Source of the DNA: DASQBT01 sp049578545 | GTDB taxonomy: Bacteria > Pseudomonadota > Gammaproteobacteria > Burkholderiales > Thiobacillaceae | Direction: 5' to 3' | DNA: 62,109 nt | NCBI GenBank assembly: GCA_049578545.1 | Contig: JBAUMF010000048.1 | Span: forward strand, 1 to 62,109 | Part shown: in pieces, positions 59,892 through 62,109 of the stretch | Layout: each line of letters starts with the position of its first letter | How positions within the stretch are numbered: the first letter of the stretch is position 1 | Notes under the pieces: generated by a model | Databases searched by the model: none | Told to the model about the DNA's origin: nothing | Seen by the model: the letters and a program-made list of their open reading frames with translations, nothing else | Translations under genes and position numbers: made by a program

Positions 59892-60428
59892 ATGATCTGG
59901 CCTTTGAATCGCAACAAGGAATTGAATCGCATGCGCCCACGACTCTATCGGCTGGCCTATGCCTGGTGCCATGATTCCCACTTGGCTGAGGATCTGGTCC
60001 AGGAGGCATTGTCCAAGGCCATTACCACCACTTCCTCGCTAAAGGAGCCGCGGGCAATGGAGTGCTGGCTGATGTCCATTCTTAACAATTGCTGGCGCGA
60101 CCATCTGCGCGCACGCAAACCCCACGACGATATCGATCAATGGAGTGAAAGCCTGGAATGCCCGCGGCCCGGCCCCGATGATCAGTATGCAGAACAGCAG
60201 CTGGCTCTCCAGGTCCGGCAGGCCATTGGCGCACTGCCCCTGGCGCAAAGACAGGTATTGACCCTGGTTGATATAGAGGACTGCAGCTATGCGGAAGTCG
60301 CTGCAATTTTGGACGTGCCCGCGGGTACGGTCATGAGCCGTTTGTCCCGCGCCAGGCTGGCCCTTAAAGAGTCCATGCAGTCCATGCGTCCGGGCATCGC
60401 CACACCTCGACTCAGGAGAATCAAATGA
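59892..60428 (+). CDS. ECF-family RNA polymerase sigma factor
   Basis: The 178-residue protein is a two-domain extracytoplasmic-function sigma factor. Region 2 is RPRLYRLAYAWCHDSHLAED followed by LVQEALSKA and a WLMSILNNCWRDHLRARK segment that contacts the -10 element; region 4 is LPLAQRQVLTLVDIEDCSYA followed by the helix-turn-helix EVAAILDVPAGTVMSRLSRA. The ATG at 59892 with GGGA upstream is preferred; the frame extends further upstream through the promoter and is not real there. It overlaps the anti-sigma-like gene by 4 bases. Promoter site D precedes it. The likely binding pattern is GGAAT...CGTC. Confidence 0.9.
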   Translation: MIWPLNRNKELNRMRPRLYRLAYAWCHDSHLAEDLVQEALSKAITTTSSLKEPRAMECWLMSILNNCWRDHLRARKPHDDIDQWSESLECPRPGPDDQYAEQQLALQVRQAIGALPLAQRQVLTLVDIEDCSYAEVAAILDVPAGTVMSRLSRARLALKESMQSMRPGIATPRLRRIK

Positions 60429-61150
60429 ACACGCCGTCAAATGAATATCTCTGCGCTTTTGTGGACGGAGAACTTTCCAGGCAGGAAGTTGACGACATGT
60501 TCAAGGCGATGAGTGAGGATCATGACCTGGCCGAATCTGCCTGCGAACTGCGCAACCTGAAGCTCATGGTCCGCCACGCCTATGAAGACAAGCTGGAGAA
60601 GCCTTCCTCCCGTGCCCCTTCCTGGCATGGACACCTGAGCAAAGCCATTGCAGCCGTGCTGGTACTGGCACTTGGCACATTGACTGGATGGAAGCTTCAT
60701 GAATCGACATCGACGGCACGTTGGGCAACTGCATCGTTACTTCCCAAGAACGTGCAGGTCGTCAGCCTTGCTGTTACCCCCCGGTCTGATCGGGTGCTCC
60801 TGCACGTCGATAACGATAATCCCGATGAGGTCCGCTTGGCTCTGGCGAAAGCTTCCGACTTGCTCAGGGATGCGCAGGCCAGCCGGCAGGATGTTCATAT
60901 CGAAATTCTGGCCAATAACCGTGGCCTGGACATGATGCGTGTTGACCGAAGCCAGGATGCCGCCAGAATTGGCCAGCTGGAAAAGGAATATCCGAAAAAT
61001 CTGAGATTTGTCGCCTGTGGCCAATCGATAAAGCGGTACGAGCAGGAAGGAGAGGTTGTCAGGCTGCTTCCTCAGGTCCATGTTGCGCCCTCGGCCATTG
61101 GTGAAATTGTCACTCATTTGAAAGAGGGTTGGACCTATATCAAGGTTTGA
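60425..61150 (+). CDS. Membrane anti-sigma-like protein with periplasmic DsrE-like domain
   Basis: The 241-residue protein starts like small anti-sigma factors (NEYLCAFVDGELSRQEVDDM, with Cys10 and Cys40 but no classical H-x3-C-x2-C zinc motif). One membrane helix follows (about residues 74-90, AIAAVLVLALGTLTGWKL). Residues 120-241 form a DsrE-like domain like the neighbouring exported proteins: VLLHVDNDNPDEVRLALAKA, VHIEILANNRGLDMMRV, LRFVACGQSIKR (Cys198 in the conserved position) and the ending GWTYIKV. The overlap with the sigma gene (ATGA) fits a sigma/anti-sigma pair. I infer that the outer domain senses the signal, perhaps a sulfur species or a DsrE-like partner, and releases the sigma factor. 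Confidence 0.85.
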   Translation: MNTPSNEYLCAFVDGELSRQEVDDMFKAMSEDHDLAESACELRNLKLMVRHAYEDKLEKPSSRAPSWHGHLSKAIAAVLVLALGTLTGWKLHESTSTARWATASLLPKNVQVVSLAVTPRSDRVLLHVDNDNPDEVRLALAKASDLLRDAQASRQDVHIEILANNRGLDMMRVDRSQDAARIGQLEKEYPKNLRFVACGQSIKRYEQEGEVVRLLPQVHVAPSAIGEIVTHLKEGWTYIKV

Positions 61151-61244
61151 CCCGCTCTGTTTCACGCCACGGGCTGCTGCTGCATCATATCGTGGCAGCA
61201 TCATCGCTTCCTTCAAACAGCTACTTATTGCGAAAGGAGAAGTC

Positions 61245-61691
61245 GTGTTTGCAATCCAGCGTGCATTACTAGCCTTGGTAAGCCTCACCCTGGTCACCTG
61301 CCTGCCTGCTGCGAGTGGGGTACAGGCGGCTGAGACGCCTGCTGCGCCCACCTACCGCGTCGTGTTCGCGGTGACTACAGGTGACCAGCATATCTGGAAC
61401 GAGGTGTTCGGAAACTTCCACAACATCCAGCGCGCCTTGGGGCCAAAGAACGTGGCCATCGAAATGGTGGTGTATGGCGATGCCATTCCCATGCTGCGCG
61501 ATGATTCCCTGGTGGGGAACAAGGTGGCCGAGGCCCTCGGGGAAGGCGTGAAAATCGTCGCCTGCGAGAACACCATGAAGGCCCAGAATATCAGCCACGA
61601 TGACATGTTGCCCAACATAGGCTATGTAGAGGCAGGGATTGTTGAGCTCATCAAGCTTCAGGCAGCCGGATGGGCATACGTCCGGCCCTGA
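61245..61691 (+). CDS. Exported DsrE-like protein 3
   Basis: The 148-residue protein starts at GTG 61245 behind an excellent AAAGGAGAAG ribosome site; no ATG lies nearby. It has a signal peptide (to about residue 29, GVQAA) and the DsrE-like domain: YRVVFAVTTGDQHIWNEVFG, VAIEMVVYGDAIPMLRDDS, VKIVACENTMKAQNIS with Cys107 in the conserved position, and the ending GWAYVRP. It follows the anti-sigma-like gene by 94 bases with no clear terminator, so it probably belongs to the sigma operon. It is the most divergent of the three exported copies. Confidence 0.85.
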   Translation: MFAIQRALLALVSLTLVTCLPAASGVQAAETPAAPTYRVVFAVTTGDQHIWNEVFGNFHNIQRALGPKNVAIEMVVYGDAIPMLRDDSLVGNKVAEALGEGVKIVACENTMKAQNISHDDMLPNIGYVEAGIVELIKLQAAGWAYVRP

Positions 61692-61746
61692 CTATGGTTT
61701 CCCGCAGGGTAATGATCAGTTTGAAGCACAATTCATGGAGAAACCA

Positions 61747-62109
61747 ATGAAATTCAAGGCCACCTTATTGCTATCGCTGTTTGCCATGACCGCAGTGGCC
61801 GCGGATGCTCCCACGCCCCAGACCAATCCCTACCTGCAAAACAATCCGTATCTGCAGGGCACCACCACCACCCCCTCCTTTGGCTTCTCCCCCTTCATGC
61901 CGTTTGGCCAGCCCGCCCAGCAGGCCATCAAGCCCTGGACGATGTCCCCGAGCAAGACCAAGGAAGAGAAGACCCGCATGATGAAAATGATGATGCCCTG
62001 GATGGCCCAGGGCATGCACATGAACATCCGGGATGTGATGAATTACATGACCACCAAGTACAAAGCCAAGCCTGGATTGAGCTTTGATGACGTGGTGGAA
62101 TCCATGAAG
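61747..62109 (+). CDS. Exported Met-rich protein, cut by the window edge
   Basis: The first 121 residues are visible. A signal peptide (MKFKATLLLSLFAMTAVAA) is followed by NPYLQNNPYLQG repeats, a proline/phenylalanine-rich stretch and a Met cluster (TRMMKMMMPWMAQGMHMNIR), then DVMNYMTTKYKAKPGLSFDD. GGAGA precedes the ATG at 61747. It lies 55 bases after the DsrE-like gene, so it is probably the next gene of the sigma-factor operon. No family is recognised; the Met-rich exported style recalls the proteins at 3665 and 50704. The C-terminus is outside the window. Confidence 0.78.
   Translation, partial: MKFKATLLLSLFAMTAVAADAPTPQTNPYLQNNPYLQGTTTTPSFGFSPFMPFGQPAQQAIKPWTMSPSKTKEEKTRMMKMMMPWMAQGMHMNIRDVMNYMTTKYKAKPGLSFDDVVESMK

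Noticed and set aside
1..62109. tRNA, rRNA genes and CRISPR arrays
   Set aside because: I looked through the intergenic gaps and saw no cloverleaf-like sequence, rRNA motif or regularly spaced repeat array.

Overview
The window is a chromosomal segment of a Gram-negative, GC-rich betaproteobacterium. Gene content and style (isc operon with hscBA-fdx-iscX, FlhF/FlhG/FliA flagellar block, TrmJ, SuhB, many exported small proteins, exported DsrE-like proteins) suggest a sulfur- or iron-oxidising lineage near Sulfuricella, Thiobacillus or Gallionella. That placement is inference; no rRNA gene is present.

Layout. 0-1.4 kb: end of an IS630-type element next to a truncated PUA/EVE-like gene and an ASCH-kinase fusion gene, visibly more AT-rich than its surroundings. 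1.5-11.6 kb: recQ, a Met-rich exported protein, lysS (with a decayed copy of its own 5' end 1.8 kb upstream), copper ATPase copA, a small conserved protein and the ABC-F gene uup, with REP-like repeats between them. 11.9-17.3 kb: overlapping flagellar block flhB-flhA-flhF-flhG-fliA (minus strand), in which FlhB lacks its autocleavage domain and FlhG lacks its P-loop. 17.5-19.2 kb: a 2OG-Fe(II) oxygenase and an ELM1-like protein. 19.2-24.9 kb: complete isc operon iscR-S-U-A-hscB-hscA-fdx-iscX with a readable IscR-type promoter. 24.9-34.3 kb: cysE, trmJ, suhB, an RND pump with its adaptor, and mutS. 34.8-40.1 kb: a small membrane protein, glgP, zwf and an internally deleted gnd remnant. 40.5-48.4 kb: class III adenylate cyclase, SYLF protein, a small helical protein, a PPDK-like enzyme without its PEP-binding domain coupled to a PhoU/DUF47-like protein, and a histone-H1-like DNA-binding protein behind a palindromic operator. 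48.8-54.9 kb: GT39-type glycosyltransferase, an extreme Met-rich (54 Met in 240 residues) exported protein, HU, DUF924, and a cytochrome b / MsrP-like / MrpX-like methionine-rich operon.

55.4-62.1 kb is the most striking part. An ECF sigma factor gene overlaps a gene for a membrane anti-sigma-like protein whose periplasmic part is a DsrE-like domain with one cysteine. Around it lie three exported DsrE-like proteins with a cysteine at the matching place, an exported CxxC protein, an OprO/P-like porin, a PEGA-SHOCT lipoprotein and a Met-rich exported protein cut by the window edge. Four promoters in this block share the exact pattern GGAATAA-N15-CGTC (plus a final A after two variable bases): one before the sigma gene, one divergent from it before an exported DsrE gene, one before the first DsrE gene (and porin), and one before the CxxC protein. 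This looks like a self-contained cell-envelope regulon, probably sensing or handling a sulfur species in the periplasm. The signal and chemistry are inferred; the gene layout and the repeated promoter are read directly.
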